Origin: a bacterium
Lineage (GTDB): Bacteria; Orphanbacterota; Orphanbacteria; Orphanbacterales; Orphanbacteraceae
Assembly (NCBI GenBank): GCA_025782575.1
Contig: JALGYY010000043.1
Location: 204,501 to 268,500, forward strand
DNA: 64,000 bases
Direction: 5' to 3'
The position numbers and the translations under genes were made by a program. Below the pieces are notes generated by a model. It did no database searches and had not been told where the DNA came from. It worked only from the letters and a program-made list of their open reading frames with translations. This document shows positions 1-7,608 of this stretch, in pieces. Positions within the stretch are counted from its first letter, which is position 1, and each line of letters starts with the position of its first letter.

Positions 1-476
1 CGGGGGCGCTTTTCCAACCGGAGAAACTGATAGATAAGAAGAAGGTTCAGGAATACGCCCACGGAGGTGGGGATCAGAAACGTGTCAAAGAAGAGAAGGG
101 GCTTGTAGAAGCCACCGATCAGCATGGCGATCAGGCCCACCGGCCGGCCGGCGATACGACTCCCGATCAGATAGAGCAACCAGATCGATCCGAGCCCCAG
201 AAGCATCTGAAAGATTACGACAGGCAAAACCGATCGACCGAATACTTTATAGAACGCACCTAAAAAGTATGGATAAAAAGGATTGGAAGCGAATACCGGC
301 AGGGGATAGCCGTCCCCCTCCGCGATCCGGGCGCCCAGCTCGTCATAAACCTGTGCGTCTACCATGGGATGGTGAAAGAGAGGCTGTTGCCAGGAGTTTA
401 TCAGATAGGCGGCTTTCCATCCGCCAAAGAACAGCAGAAGCACAGCGACAAGAACAGGTGGTCTCAGGACTTTCAC
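1..476 (-). CDS. Membrane glycosyltransferase-like protein (GT39/ArnT type), N-terminal part
   Basis: This is a partial gene that runs off the left edge; about 158 residues are visible. The proposed GTG start overlaps the TGA of the beta-helix gene upstream (GTGA), suggesting translational coupling. The protein opens with a hydrophobic segment at residues 6-20. A periplasmic stretch with a VYDELGARIAEGDGYP-like block and FASNPFYPYFL follows, then further membrane helices. That layout is typical of dolichyl-phosphate-mannose-type glycosyltransferases (PMT/GT39, ArnT), which move sugars from polyprenyl carriers at the outer face of the inner membrane. The substrate cannot be inferred. The family is inferred from the N-terminal pattern only, since most of the enzyme is outside the window. 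Confidence 0.6.
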   Translation of the reverse strand, partial: MKVLRPPVLVAVLLLFFGGWKAAYLINSWQQPLFHHPMVDAQVYDELGARIAEGDGYPLPVFASNPFYPYFLGAFYKVFGRSVLPVVIFQMLLGLGSIWLLYLIGSRIAGRPVGLIAMLIGGFYKPLLFFDTFLIPTSVGVFLNLLLIYQFLRLEKRP

Positions 477-1690
477 TGGCCACCTGTCTGAACGAGAGCG
501 GGTTCACCGGACGGAGGATCCTCGCCGCAACTTACGGAATAGCAACCGACCGGCGTCTCACCGGCGCAAGGGGATCCGGGACGGAGCCGCTGGTCGTTCT
601 GCTCGTCGCAGAGGAGCGGATCGGCCCATGTAGCCTGAACGTCATCGAGCGCACCCTCTGCCTCGCCGGCGCCGAACAGGATGTTCCTCCGCGTTTCGAT
701 CGCGCTCTCCCCATCCCGGTAGAACCAGGGACCGGAAGTGCGGACGATCAGGTTTCCTTCGATGCGCGTCTCCCCTTCCTCGTCGATCCGAATCCCCCCT
801 GTCAGGGCACTGTAGTTCCGGACCAGGGTGTTCCGGATGATCCGGGGAGAGCTCTTCCAGGAATAGATCGCTCCTCCTTTGTAGCCGCAATCGTTATATA
901 TCATCAGGTTCCGATCCAGTTCCACTTCAACGCCCTGGAGAAAGGAGACGGCGCCCCCTCTCATCATCGCCTTGTTTTCAACGAAAGTGTTTCCCCGGAT
1001 CACCCCTTTTGAGAATTTCAACATGGCGATTCCTCCACCGGAATCGAATACGACCAGGTTGTTCCGGAATATGTTCCCCGTGATTTCCGCTACGGCATTA
1101 TCGATCATGCCGATCCCGCCACCATGAAAGACTGCGGAATTGCCATCGAACAGATTGTTTCTGATTTCACCACTCGCACCGTGCATCAGACAGACGCCCC
1201 CACCATGGAAGCGGGCATAGTTATTGTAGAACCGATTATTGGTAATCGTAGAGCTCAGCTTCCCCATAACAAGCACGCCGCCACCGTTGCCGATATCGAA
1301 CCAGGCGTTTCGGAGTGTGAACCCGTCAATTGTGACATGATCCCCTTCCTGCCCCCGGCACTGGAAACAGGCACTCTCAAGCCCCTCACCATCAACGGTG
1401 GTCGTCCACTGATCGGTGTCTCTCACTGTGAACTCGTTGTTCCAGCCGCCAAGGAGCGTAAGCCCCTGCTGAATACGAACCGCTTCGTTATAGGTGCCAT
1501 GGGCGACGAGAATCGTGTCGCCGCCCGATGAGGCGTCGACAGCAGACTGAATTGTGGGGAACTGGACCGGAACTGTGTGGGTGGCTCCATGAGCAGGGAG
1601 GCAGTACAGCAGCACGCCAATAAGTGATAAGAGCGGCACCCCGATCCGGCATGAGAGAGGGGATCTCGACTGGAATTCTCGATGTGCCAT
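473..1690 (-). CDS. Secreted right-handed parallel beta-helix protein
   Basis: A 405-residue protein with a signal peptide (hydrophobic residues about 17-35, cleavage near AHG-AT). After TVPVQFPTIQSAVDASSGGDTI, the usual opening of DUF1565/pectate-lyase-like beta-helix proteins, there are repeated short units of the form I-x-x-N-x-F/L-x-x-N-x-A with GGG turns (about residues 140-330). These are the coils of a parallel beta-helix. Such proteins sit on the surface or outside the cell and may bind or cleave polysaccharides. I see no clear catalytic site, so enzymatic activity is not claimed. The gene overlaps the next gene by 4 nt. Confidence 0.8.
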   Translation of the reverse strand: MAHREFQSRSPLSCRIGVPLLSLIGVLLYCLPAHGATHTVPVQFPTIQSAVDASSGGDTILVAHGTYNEAVRIQQGLTLLGGWNNEFTVRDTDQWTTTVDGEGLESACFQCRGQEGDHVTIDGFTLRNAWFDIGNGGGVLVMGKLSSTITNNRFYNNYARFHGGGVCLMHGASGEIRNNLFDGNSAVFHGGGIGMIDNAVAEITGNIFRNNLVVFDSGGGIAMLKFSKGVIRGNTFVENKAMMRGGAVSFLQGVEVELDRNLMIYNDCGYKGGAIYSWKSSPRIIRNTLVRNYSALTGGIRIDEEGETRIEGNLIVRTSGPWFYRDGESAIETRRNILFGAGEAEGALDDVQATWADPLLCDEQNDQRLRPGSPCAGETPVGCYSVSCGEDPPSGEPALVQTGGQ

Positions 1691-1773
1691 GGGAGCGTCA
1701 TTCTATCAGGAGCCAGGGCGACCGACAAGGTGAGTGAAGTCATGGTTGCCGCGTTAGAGGGGGCCCGCCCCCT

Positions 1774-1915
1774 CCCGAGCAGAGGTCTCCTCCTCCCGAG
1801 GAGCCGCTGCGGGACTCCGACTGTCGTCCCTCGCTGGCTCGTTCGACCGGCCCATTTAGTTCCGGGGGGGTCTCGTCTCTCTAATTCTCCCGGGAGAAGG
1901 AGGCCTCTGCTCGGG
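1774..1915. repeat. Long imperfect inverted repeat in an intergenic region
   Basis: The arms at 1774-1800 and 1889-1915 are nearly complementary over 27 bases. They share the core CCCGAGCAGAGG and CTCCT-CTCCCG, and the mismatches can form G-U pairs in RNA. The pairing extends less perfectly to about 1757 and 1932. The roughly 88-nt loop contains a smaller GGGAC/GTCCC pairing. The element fills the 241-nt gap between the beta-helix gene and the first DRNGD-family gene. It has no T-run, so a simple terminator is unlikely. A dispersed palindromic repeat or a large RNA hairpin are the alternatives. Confidence 0.7.
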
Positions 1916-1931
1916 GGGGGAAGGGGGCGCT

Positions 1932-2573
1932 CTACCGTGTCAGTGTGCGGGAAGGGCGCCAGAGATACTCTGTGGGCGCGGGCGAAATACACTGGCACTC
2001 GCTCTGCACGCTGTCCACATCGCAGAACGGTCCGCTCGTAAAGGCGGTAGTAAAGTACCCGGAAAAGACGCCGTCAAGAATGAGATCGAGCGGACCATCC
2101 GACGATGCACTGTAATAGACCGTCCCGATTTTTCCCGGAGCGTCCCAGGGCGCAAGAAAGGAGAAGTCAGTCGATTGGACGATCCAGCACTTCGCCGACG
2201 GGTTCGCTCTGCTGATCCAATCGGATTGATCGGGAGGATCACTAAGCAAAGGAGAATCGGACCACCCTTCCGGGCTGTTGTAGACAAAGCTGTCCACATG
2301 CACGGCGGAACTGTCCGCGACGCAGAAAGTACAGGCGATCGATGAGAGCGGATTGGGAACACCATCGAAGAAGAGATCGAACGAGGAAGCGCCCACTCCC
2401 CCGCCACCGGGGATCGCACGACGAAGGGACATGTCGAATGCCGGATCGCACCGGAGATCGCCGTTACGATCGATCCCTATGAAAGAGCCGCCCCACGCAG
2501 AACCGCCCGGGATGAGTAGAAACGCAAGAACCCCCGCAGTTACGCGGAGGCTCCTGATCGGTCTACTCATCAA
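1932..2573 (-). CDS. Secreted DRNGD-domain protein, copy A1 (function unknown)
   Basis: A 213-residue exported protein with a signal peptide (hydrophobic residues 9-28) followed by one domain that I do not recognise from named families. Landmarks in order are FIGIDRNGDLRCD, FDLFFDG, CTFCVADS, VYNSPEGW, CWIVQSTDFSF, a GTVYY strand and LDGVFSGYF. The D-R-N-G-D-x-x-C-D segment resembles a calcium-binding loop, and the cysteines may form disulfides. The C-terminus ends YLWRPSRTLTR, a variant of the SWxxVKxLFR tail of its neighbours. It begins 4 nt after the stop of copy A2, so the two are almost certainly co-transcribed. No function is assigned. Confidence 0.8.
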   Translation of the reverse strand: MMSRPIRSLRVTAGVLAFLLIPGGSAWGGSFIGIDRNGDLRCDPAFDMSLRRAIPGGGGVGASSFDLFFDGVPNPLSSIACTFCVADSSAVHVDSFVYNSPEGWSDSPLLSDPPDQSDWISRANPSAKCWIVQSTDFSFLAPWDAPGKIGTVYYSASSDGPLDLILDGVFSGYFTTAFTSGPFCDVDSVQSECQCISPAPTEYLWRPSRTLTR

Positions 2574-2577
2574 ACTA

Positions 2578-3210
2578 CTAACGGAAGAGAGTTTTCACAT
2601 CGGACCAGCTTGTCGCCTCGGTCGATGTCGTGGCTGCACAATTGGCGAACGACCCCGTCAACCCCCCGGAGGAGAACCAACCACTGGCCGCACCATCAAG
2701 AAGAAATGTGAGGAGGCCCTCTGAGGCTACTTCGTAAGTCACTGTCGCCTGCACACCCGGACCAGTCCAGGGAGATCCGAATGTGAAATCGACCGACTGA
2801 AGAAGCCAGCATATCAGATTCGGGTAGGTCGAGATCAGATCGGCAGAGATCTCCCCCTCCGAAAAGTTGACCAGCTTAATTGGAGTGTTGGTCCAGGCTG
2901 CCGGGGTGCTGTAGGAAATCGCGGTACCAAGATCCAGGGTGACGCGATCCGAATCATTGACGCAGAAGAAGCAGTTAACCGAAAACATGCTAAGATCGTC
3001 GCTACTCCAGAAGATGTCGACTGATCTCATGACGCCCACGTCGCCAGGACCATTAACTTCGGTCATTTCGGTATTGCCATCACAGACCAGGTCACCATTA
3101 CGATCCATGCCGAGAAATTCGTTGGCGGCCCATGGCGTTCCGGCAGCCAGAATTATCCCGGCGGCAATGGCCGCCCCCCTCGCGCACTTGCTCAAAACCC
3201 CTCGCATCAT
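2578..3210 (-). CDS. Secreted DRNGD-domain protein, copy A2 (function unknown)
   Basis: A 210-residue protein from the ATG at 3210, chosen because AAGGAGC lies just upstream; an in-frame start at 3255 would add 15 poorly placed residues. After a signal peptide it carries the domain seen in A1: FLGMDRNGDLVCD, VDIFW, CFFCVNDS, AWTNTP, CWLLQSVDFTF, VTYEVASEG and LLDGAASGWFSS. It ends SWSDVKTLFR, closely matching the end of the A3 protein. A promoter at 3279-3307 precedes it, and it leads into A1. Standalone copies plus copies inside the protein at 54577-57894 show that this is a mobile domain rather than a single-gene oddity. Confidence 0.82.
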   Translation of the reverse strand: MMRGVLSKCARGAAIAAGIILAAGTPWAANEFLGMDRNGDLVCDGNTEMTEVNGPGDVGVMRSVDIFWSSDDLSMFSVNCFFCVNDSDRVTLDLGTAISYSTPAAWTNTPIKLVNFSEGEISADLISTYPNLICWLLQSVDFTFGSPWTGPGVQATVTYEVASEGLLTFLLDGAASGWFSSGGLTGSFANCAATTSTEATSWSDVKTLFR

Positions 3211-3278
3211 CAGAGCTTGCTCCTTTCCAAAACAGATCGGGAATCCCGTTTGCATGACAAAGACGAATATACGCCGCT

Positions 3279-3307
3279 ACTATAGGCAGCAGCGCAAACT
3301 GTGTCAA
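3279..3307 (-). promoter_or_regulatory. Sigma70-type promoter for the A2-A1 operon
   Basis: On the minus strand TTGACA (3307-3302) is followed by a 17-nt spacer and TATAGT (3284-3279), near-perfect housekeeping elements. The start codon at 3210 lies about 60 nt beyond any start point. The arrangement matches the promoters of the neighbouring A3 and dockerin-like genes. Confidence 0.8.
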
Positions 3308-3334
3308 CGGGATTTTCGGCGGATTGAGGGGGAT

Positions 3335-3370
3335 AAAAAAAGAGAGGCGACCCACAAGGGGCCGCCTCTC
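3335..3370 (-). terminator. Rho-independent terminator after the A3 gene
   Basis: On the minus strand GAGAGGCGGCC and GGGTCGCCTCTC form a stable stem with a short loop, immediately followed by seven T residues. It lies 36 nt past the stop of the gene at 3406-3948 and separates that gene from the A2 promoter. Confidence 0.92.
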
Positions 3371-3405
3371 GGAGCGTTCAGAGTAACTGAACGGTAGAAA
3401 TTGAT

Positions 3406-3948
3406 CTACCGGAACAGACCCTTCACAGCACCCCAGCTCGACTCTTCCGTAGCACTTCCACCGATCTGGACGCTACCACCGACATTGCCGGTGTTGAAGA
3501 GGCCGGTTCCGCCATAGTAGGAGAACCAACCGGACTGGTTGCCATCGATCGTGAGATCGTCAAGCGAGTTGTCGACAGCCGCATGGTACGTGGCCGTTCC
3601 GTGCAGGAACGGAATCGCCAGCCCAACGAACGCGAAGTCCGTCGACTGGAGAAGCACGCAAGGCGGGTTGACCTGCGGGGCGGTGTTGGTCCACGCGACT
3701 GCGTAGGCATAGCCCTGGAATTCCAGGGAACCGTCCAGGTTGCAGAGAGTGACGTTGGCCGAGATCAGGTTCGAAGGTGCCGAACCGACCACCCAGACAT
3801 CTACCGTGATGTAGTCACTTACGATCGCCACAGCTACGTCCGGACCGTTACCAAGCACGTTATCGAGATCGAGCTCGATGGTCGGCTGGGCAAGGGCAAT
3901 CCCGGCAAATAGTGCGCCGACGAAAGCAACAGCGAGAGCCTTCTTCAT
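3406..3948 (-). CDS. Secreted DRNGD-family protein, divergent copy A3
   Basis: A 180-residue protein with a clean signal peptide (MKKALAVAFVGALFAGIALA). It aligns with the second half of the A1/A2 domain: ITVDVWV, a TLCNLDGS segment, AWTNTAP, CVLLQSTDFAF, GTATYHA and IDGNQSGWFSYYGG. It ends SWGAVKGLFR, like A2. The DRNGDxxCD loop and the paired CxFC cysteines are missing or degraded, so the proposed metal-binding part has been lost or replaced by DLDNVLGNGPD. The start has AAGGAGC 8 nt upstream. It has its own promoter (4118-4147) and a strong terminator, so it is an independent transcription unit. Function unknown. Confidence 0.8.
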   Translation of the reverse strand: MKKALAVAFVGALFAGIALAQPTIELDLDNVLGNGPDVAVAIVSDYITVDVWVVGSAPSNLISANVTLCNLDGSLEFQGYAYAVAWTNTAPQVNPPCVLLQSTDFAFVGLAIPFLHGTATYHAAVDNSLDDLTIDGNQSGWFSYYGGTGLFNTGNVGGSVQIGGSATEESSWGAVKGLFR

Positions 3949-4486
3949 ATTTTATTGCTCCTTCCACTCAGTTTTAAAAAAACTGACCTTAATTACCACG
4001 CGCTGCTCAAGTTCAGGGGACCCAACCCTCTCTCTCACTTACCTCAGTCGCCTCCGAGTAGCTTCCCGAAATCTCTTCTTACGACTGAATGCACGCTACC
4101 TCTAACGGTCAAGCCAGATTGTATCAGGAGAGCGGTGCCCGTGTCAACCGAAAATCTTGGTTTTCAGCTTTATCGAACCATCGAGCCTGCAAAAAACTCA
4201 ACCCGCAACTCCAACAGAATCAGGCGTTTGCCTGAAAACTGCCCTTTTTCCCGCGCCAGGGGTTTTAACCATAGTTGAAATCTTTCCATGGATGCCGACC
4301 CCGGCTGACCGGCAGAACGAGAAGACGGGGCGAGCGCTTCAAGCCCCCGCCCCGCGCTCTCCGAGGCTTGCGCCTCAAAGCGTGGTAGCATGGACTCCTG
4401 GCCATCACCCCCTCTCGACCTGTTTGTGTTTTGTGTAGTCATTATACCAAAGGTCGTCCATTCCTGTCAAACCGTTAGTCCCCACG
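3949..4486. other. Intergenic region with the A3 leader and promoter
   Basis: No credible protein-coding gene is visible here. The region contains the promoter at 4118-4147 and a leader of about 165 nt. A small CAGTTTT/AAAACTG inverted repeat lies just before the ribosome-binding site of the A3 gene. The rest, 4148-4486, has no structure I can name. Confidence 0.6.
4118..4147 (-). promoter_or_regulatory. Sigma70-type promoter for the A3 gene
   Basis: TTGACA (4147-4142), an 18-nt spacer and TACAAT (4123-4118) on the minus strand point into the A3 gene. Confidence 0.78.
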
Positions 4487-4518
4487 AAAAAGGCCCTTCC
4501 CGTGGGAAGAGCCCTTTG
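4487..4518 (-). terminator. Rho-independent terminator after the dockerin-like gene
   Basis: On the minus strand AAAGGGCTCTTCCC and GGGAAGGGCCTTT form a hairpin with a small loop, running into a T-rich end (CCTTTTTC). It lies about 65 nt past the stop of the gene at 4584-5303. Confidence 0.85.
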
Positions 4519-4583
4519 ACTTAATACAGATCAACCTGATGGACAGTTCAGAAATCAGGTTAATGACTACACACTTCAGCTCC

Positions 4584-5303
4584 CTAAGGGAGGATCGGTG
4601 CTGAGCAGTCAGCGCCCGCAAAAGTGTTCCCAACACTGAATCCGGCACAGGCCGAACCCGCGCTCAGGTCGGGCAGGTACCTGAACGTATCGAAGAAGTT
4701 AACTGCCGGTGAAGCACAGTTCATGTTTCCGGACCAACCACTACCCGAACTCAACTGGGGCAGATACTTGAATGTGTCGAAGAAGTTGATGTTCCCCGAG
4801 CCGTTGAAGTCGGTCGACTTGACGCAGAGCGTATCGACCTGTGCGCACAATTCCACTTCCGGATCTGCGCATTCAGCCGTAACGGACCAGGTCAGCTCAA
4901 GCTGACCGGCGCCGCCGCCAACAACGTAGAAGCGGGCCGTACCGTTGGCATCGGTCAGAGCAGTAGCGGAACCTGTGCCACAGAGCCAGCCGTTGGTGCC
5001 GCCGCCGTTTTCATTCTGAGGATCGAACGCGCCGGAATAATCGAAACGGACCGAGCAAGTCTCGATGGCCGCACCGAGGCAGTCGCGAACTGTGACTGCG
5101 ATGCAAAGGGAGTCAAAGTTAACCTGACCATAGGAAAAGAGCACGTCGGTGGTAGGATTAGTAGCCCCGGCATGACAGTTTGAGTGCTGGGCCACCGTGA
5201 GTTCACAGCTCGAGTAAGCCGCGCACGGTAATCCTGCGAACGCGGAACCGGCAATCGCAACACTCGCGAGAGCCAGGAGACCGAGTACGAAGCCTTTCTT
5301 CAT
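4584..5303 (-). CDS. Secreted protein with a C-terminal dockerin-like calcium module
   Basis: A 239-residue protein. The ATG at 5303 is chosen because AGGAGGT sits 8 nt upstream, rather than the in-frame start at 5342. The signal peptide spans residues 1-23 (MKKGFVLGLLALASVAIAGS). The middle part is a cysteine-rich Ig-like region containing DANGTARFYV, as in Big_1/invasin-like domains. The C-terminus has DFNGSGNINFFDTFKYL, which fits the dockerin type I calcium loop D-x-N-x-S-G-x-I-N-x-x-D. A second, weaker half follows (VNFFDTFRYLPDL) in which the acidic calcium ligands are mostly lost. Dockerins dock to cohesins in cellulosomes, but in this group isolated dockerin-like repeats are common on secreted proteins, so a cellulosome is not implied. 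Confidence 0.82.
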   Translation of the reverse strand: MKKGFVLGLLALASVAIAGSAFAGLPCAAYSSCELTVAQHSNCHAGATNPTTDVLFSYGQVNFDSLCIAVTVRDCLGAAIETCSVRFDYSGAFDPQNENGGGTNGWLCGTGSATALTDANGTARFYVVGGGAGQLELTWSVTAECADPEVELCAQVDTLCVKSTDFNGSGNINFFDTFKYLPQLSSGSGWSGNMNCASPAVNFFDTFRYLPDLSAGSACAGFSVGNTFAGADCSAPILP

Positions 5304-5745
5304 TGGTGTCTTTACCTCCTGCAGAAATACAAATACGGACAAAAATCCACGAATGGAAACCGAACTCGAATCACCTCACCAGACCACGGTGCGTGGAAGG
5401 GGCGAGGCGTCTATCGAAAAAGCCGTCTTATAGGATTTTCGATATGACAAACCGCTACCCTGCACCTCCTTTCGCACATAATCTGGGTGTTCTTCGGCTG
5501 TGGGAGAACTCAATCGCGAGCTTAGTAGCAAGGACCACTATACCAAGGATTCTGGCTCGCTGTCAAGACGAAACCTTATCTCCCGCTGAGGTCTGCCCCC
5601 CTCGGCCGGTCCTTTCACTTCGGTCTGAACCTTACCAGATGGCGGAGTGGGAAGTCAACCGCTTTGTCTCGGTAACTGCAGCATAATTCAAGGCTTCCGG
5701 GAATTATCCTGTTCCCGGATACTTGCCGGAAAAGGTCACAACATC
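5304..5745. other. Intergenic leader region between the dockerin-like gene and tRNA-Val
   Basis: No protein-coding gene is supported. The stretch contains the promoter at 5537-5566 and therefore a long leader of about 230 nt for the dockerin-like gene. I could not fold this leader into a named riboswitch class by eye. Confidence 0.6.
5537..5566 (-). promoter_or_regulatory. Sigma70-type promoter for the dockerin-like gene
   Basis: TTGACA (5566-5561), an 18-nt spacer and TATAGT (5542-5537) on the minus strand form a near-consensus promoter. Confidence 0.8.
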
Positions 5746-5819
5746 TGGGCGAAACAGGATTCGAACCTGTGACCTCCTGCTTGTAAGGCAGGCGCTCTAA
5801 CCAACTGAGCTATTCGCCC
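5746..5819 (-). tRNA. tRNA-Val (anticodon TAC)
   Basis: A complete 74-nt cloverleaf on the minus strand. The acceptor GGGCGAA pairs with TTCGCCC and the discriminator is A. The D arm (GCTC/GAGC), an anticodon stem CCTGC/GCAGG around the loop CTTACAA, and a T arm ACAGG-TTCGAAT-CCTGT are all present. The loop gives anticodon UAC, reading GUA and probably other GUN valine codons. CCA is not encoded. It follows the small membrane-protein gene by about 20 nt and may be read from the same transcript. Confidence 0.97.
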
Positions 5820-5840
5820 GATCTAACTTATTGAAAGAAA

Positions 5841-6068
5841 CTACTTTAGAGCAATCGCAAGAGGAATGATCACGCAATAACCCGCCACCAGAAGCAGAGG
5901 GGCAATGGTAATCGAATTGCGGCTCAGGAACAGGTATCCGAGAAGGATTACCGCGATTCCCACTGAAAACAGTACGTAGTTCTTTTTCTTGAACGGGAGC
6001 GAATTGTCCGCCCGGCCCGACGTAGTCCTGGTCGGTTTCTTCTTCGGCTTGATCGACTGCTTGGCCAT
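5841..6068 (-). CDS. Small two-helix membrane protein, DUF3098-like
   Basis: 75 residues. A lysine-rich N-terminal tail (MAKQSIKPKKKPTRTT) leads to LPFKKKNYVLFSVGIAVILLGYLFL and then a second hydrophobic helix ending PLAIALK. This pattern, a short basic tail, a KKNY motif and two membrane helices, matches the DUF3098-type proteins that lie near cell-envelope genes in FCB bacteria. The function is unknown. It is at the end of the mltG-ruvX block, 50 nt after mltG. Confidence 0.7.
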   Translation of the reverse strand: MAKQSIKPKKKPTRTTSGRADNSLPFKKKNYVLFSVGIAVILLGYLFLSRNSITIAPLLLVAGYCVIIPLAIALK

Positions 6069-6118
6069 TCTCTCTCTCCCTCGAATTGACAGATGGAATC
6101 ATCGCCCCGCTGAATCTG

Positions 6119-7135
6119 TCAAGGTCTTTCGGCGCGCTGCTTCACCTGACGCCGGGCTCGTTCATGTTCCCGGCCTGATTTTGAAAAGATGTGGCGCCCA
6201 CTCTCCCTCGCAGCCACGAAGTAGAGTTCATCAGAGTTCTCGGCGGGATAGAGCGCCGAATGAATCGAAGCTGCCCCCGGGGAGCAGATCGGCCCGGGGG
6301 GCAGTCCGGACACTACATATGTATTGTATGGGGAGTCAATTGCCAGATGGCGGGTAAACAGACGTTTCCGGTTCCCTCTGGCATATTGGACCGTCGGGTC
6401 AGCCTGCAGTCTCCAGCCAAGCCGAAGTCGATTGTGAAATACGGCCGATATCCTTGATCTCTCATCAGCCACCACCGCCTCCGCCTCGATAATCGATGCC
6501 AAAGTGATCACTTCGCGCACCGTCATCCCGATCTCAGCCGCCCGGACTCGCTCCGCCTCGCCGAATTCACGGTGGAAAGCCTGGATCATCGTATGGAGAA
6601 TCGCCTCAGGGGCGATCCCTCTCTGAAGCAAATAGGTATCAGGAAAGAGATATCCTTCCAAGGTCGGCCCGGGCACCTTCCAGTTTAGAAGGAGTTCGGC
6701 ATCGCCGGCGATCGAGTCCAGTTCAGCCCGGTCGACTCCCAGTTCACGAGCGAGAATATCGAGAGTTTCAGTGAGCCAGAGCCCTTCCGGGATTGTCACC
6801 TTCTCGAGCACATTCGGGCCTTCCCGAAGCCGATCGAGCAGTTTCCCGGGAGAGGTGCCAAGGGGGACCTGGTACCAGCCTGCCCGGATCTGCCTGTCCG
6901 CCCCTTCCAGGCGGGCTACTAACCGAAACAGGCGAGGTCGGTCGAGCACACCCCCTCCTGTCAGGATCTCGACAGCCTGGCTGAAGCCGGCCCCGTCCGG
7001 GATACGAAACTCCACCGATTCGCCCAGCAATCTCTCACCGCCGCCCACGCGAAATCCCTGATGTGAAATACCGGCAAGGGCCATCATCCCGAGAACGAAT
7101 ACCGCCATCCAACCCAGAATGATCGCCGGTTTCAT
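6119..7135 (-). CDS. mltG: Endolytic murein transglycosylase MltG (YceG)
   Basis: A 338-residue inner-membrane lytic transglycosylase that cuts nascent peptidoglycan strands and sets glycan length. It has an N-terminal membrane anchor (residues 3-20) and a LysM-like region containing IPEGLWLTET. The catalytic domain shows LASIIEAEA, with the essential glutamate of the family. It also has VFHNRLRLGW, LQADPTVQYA, SPYNTYVVSGLPPGPICSPG and a terminal FSKSGREHERA, all family hallmarks. The length is normal. The start overlaps the stop of ruvX by 4 nt (ATGA); the ruvX-mltG order is a common pairing. Confidence 0.95.
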   Translation of the reverse strand: MKPAIILGWMAVFVLGMMALAGISHQGFRVGGGERLLGESVEFRIPDGAGFSQAVEILTGGGVLDRPRLFRLVARLEGADRQIRAGWYQVPLGTSPGKLLDRLREGPNVLEKVTIPEGLWLTETLDILARELGVDRAELDSIAGDAELLLNWKVPGPTLEGYLFPDTYLLQRGIAPEAILHTMIQAFHREFGEAERVRAAEIGMTVREVITLASIIEAEAVVADERSRISAVFHNRLRLGWRLQADPTVQYARGNRKRLFTRHLAIDSPYNTYVVSGLPPGPICSPGAASIHSALYPAENSDELYFVAARESGRHIFSKSGREHERARRQVKQRAERP

Positions 7136-7602
7136 TGAGATGCCCTCCTCCGGCGGTCAAGGAAGGACTGCAGTATCAGTACAGCGGCAATCCGGTCGAC
7201 ATCGCTCTTCTCCCCCCGCCGCGCCTTTCCCCGCTTCCGACCGGGACGACCACCCTTCCTGGTTTCGCCCCCCCTTCCATATCGAAGGGTCCGCTCTGCC
7301 TGTACCGAGGTGAGCCTCTCGTCACATGTCTCCACCGGTATGTCCAGGACATCGGATAGTCTCGTCACGAATCGAACTACTCTTTCGGCACTCTCACCCA
7401 TGGAACCATCCATATTGACAGGCATGCCGATCACGACCGTCTCCGCAGCTTCCTCGTCGACGAGAGCGGCGATGGCCCGAACGAGTTTTCGCTGATCGGC
7501 GCCGTCAAGGACCGGTCCCGCTACAGCCACCCGGCCTTCCGGGTCGCTCATGGACGTGCCCACGCGCTTCTCACCGAAATCGATGCCGATCACGACTCCC
7601 AT
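7132..7602 (-). CDS. ruvX: RuvX/YqgF-family Holliday-junction resolvase-like nuclease
   Basis: 156 residues with an RNase H-like fold. It shows GIDFGEKRVGTSMSDP near the N-terminus (first catalytic Asp), VIGMPVNMDGSMG, the ETCDERLTSVQAE motif (catalytic Glu) and a C-terminal DxxAAVLILQSFLD with the last acidic residue. The family acts on pre-16S rRNA 5' ends and has been proposed as a Holliday-junction resolvase. Most members are about 138-145 residues. This one has a very basic insertion (GRGGETRKGGRPGRKRGKAR) between the Glu motif and the C-terminal helix, which probably increases nucleic-acid affinity. It is coupled to mltG by a 4-nt overlap. Confidence 0.93.
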   Translation of the reverse strand: MGVVIGIDFGEKRVGTSMSDPEGRVAVAGPVLDGADQRKLVRAIAALVDEEAAETVVIGMPVNMDGSMGESAERVVRFVTRLSDVLDIPVETCDERLTSVQAERTLRYGRGGETRKGGRPGRKRGKARRGEKSDVDRIAAVLILQSFLDRRRRASQ

Positions 7603-7608
7603 CGGTCC

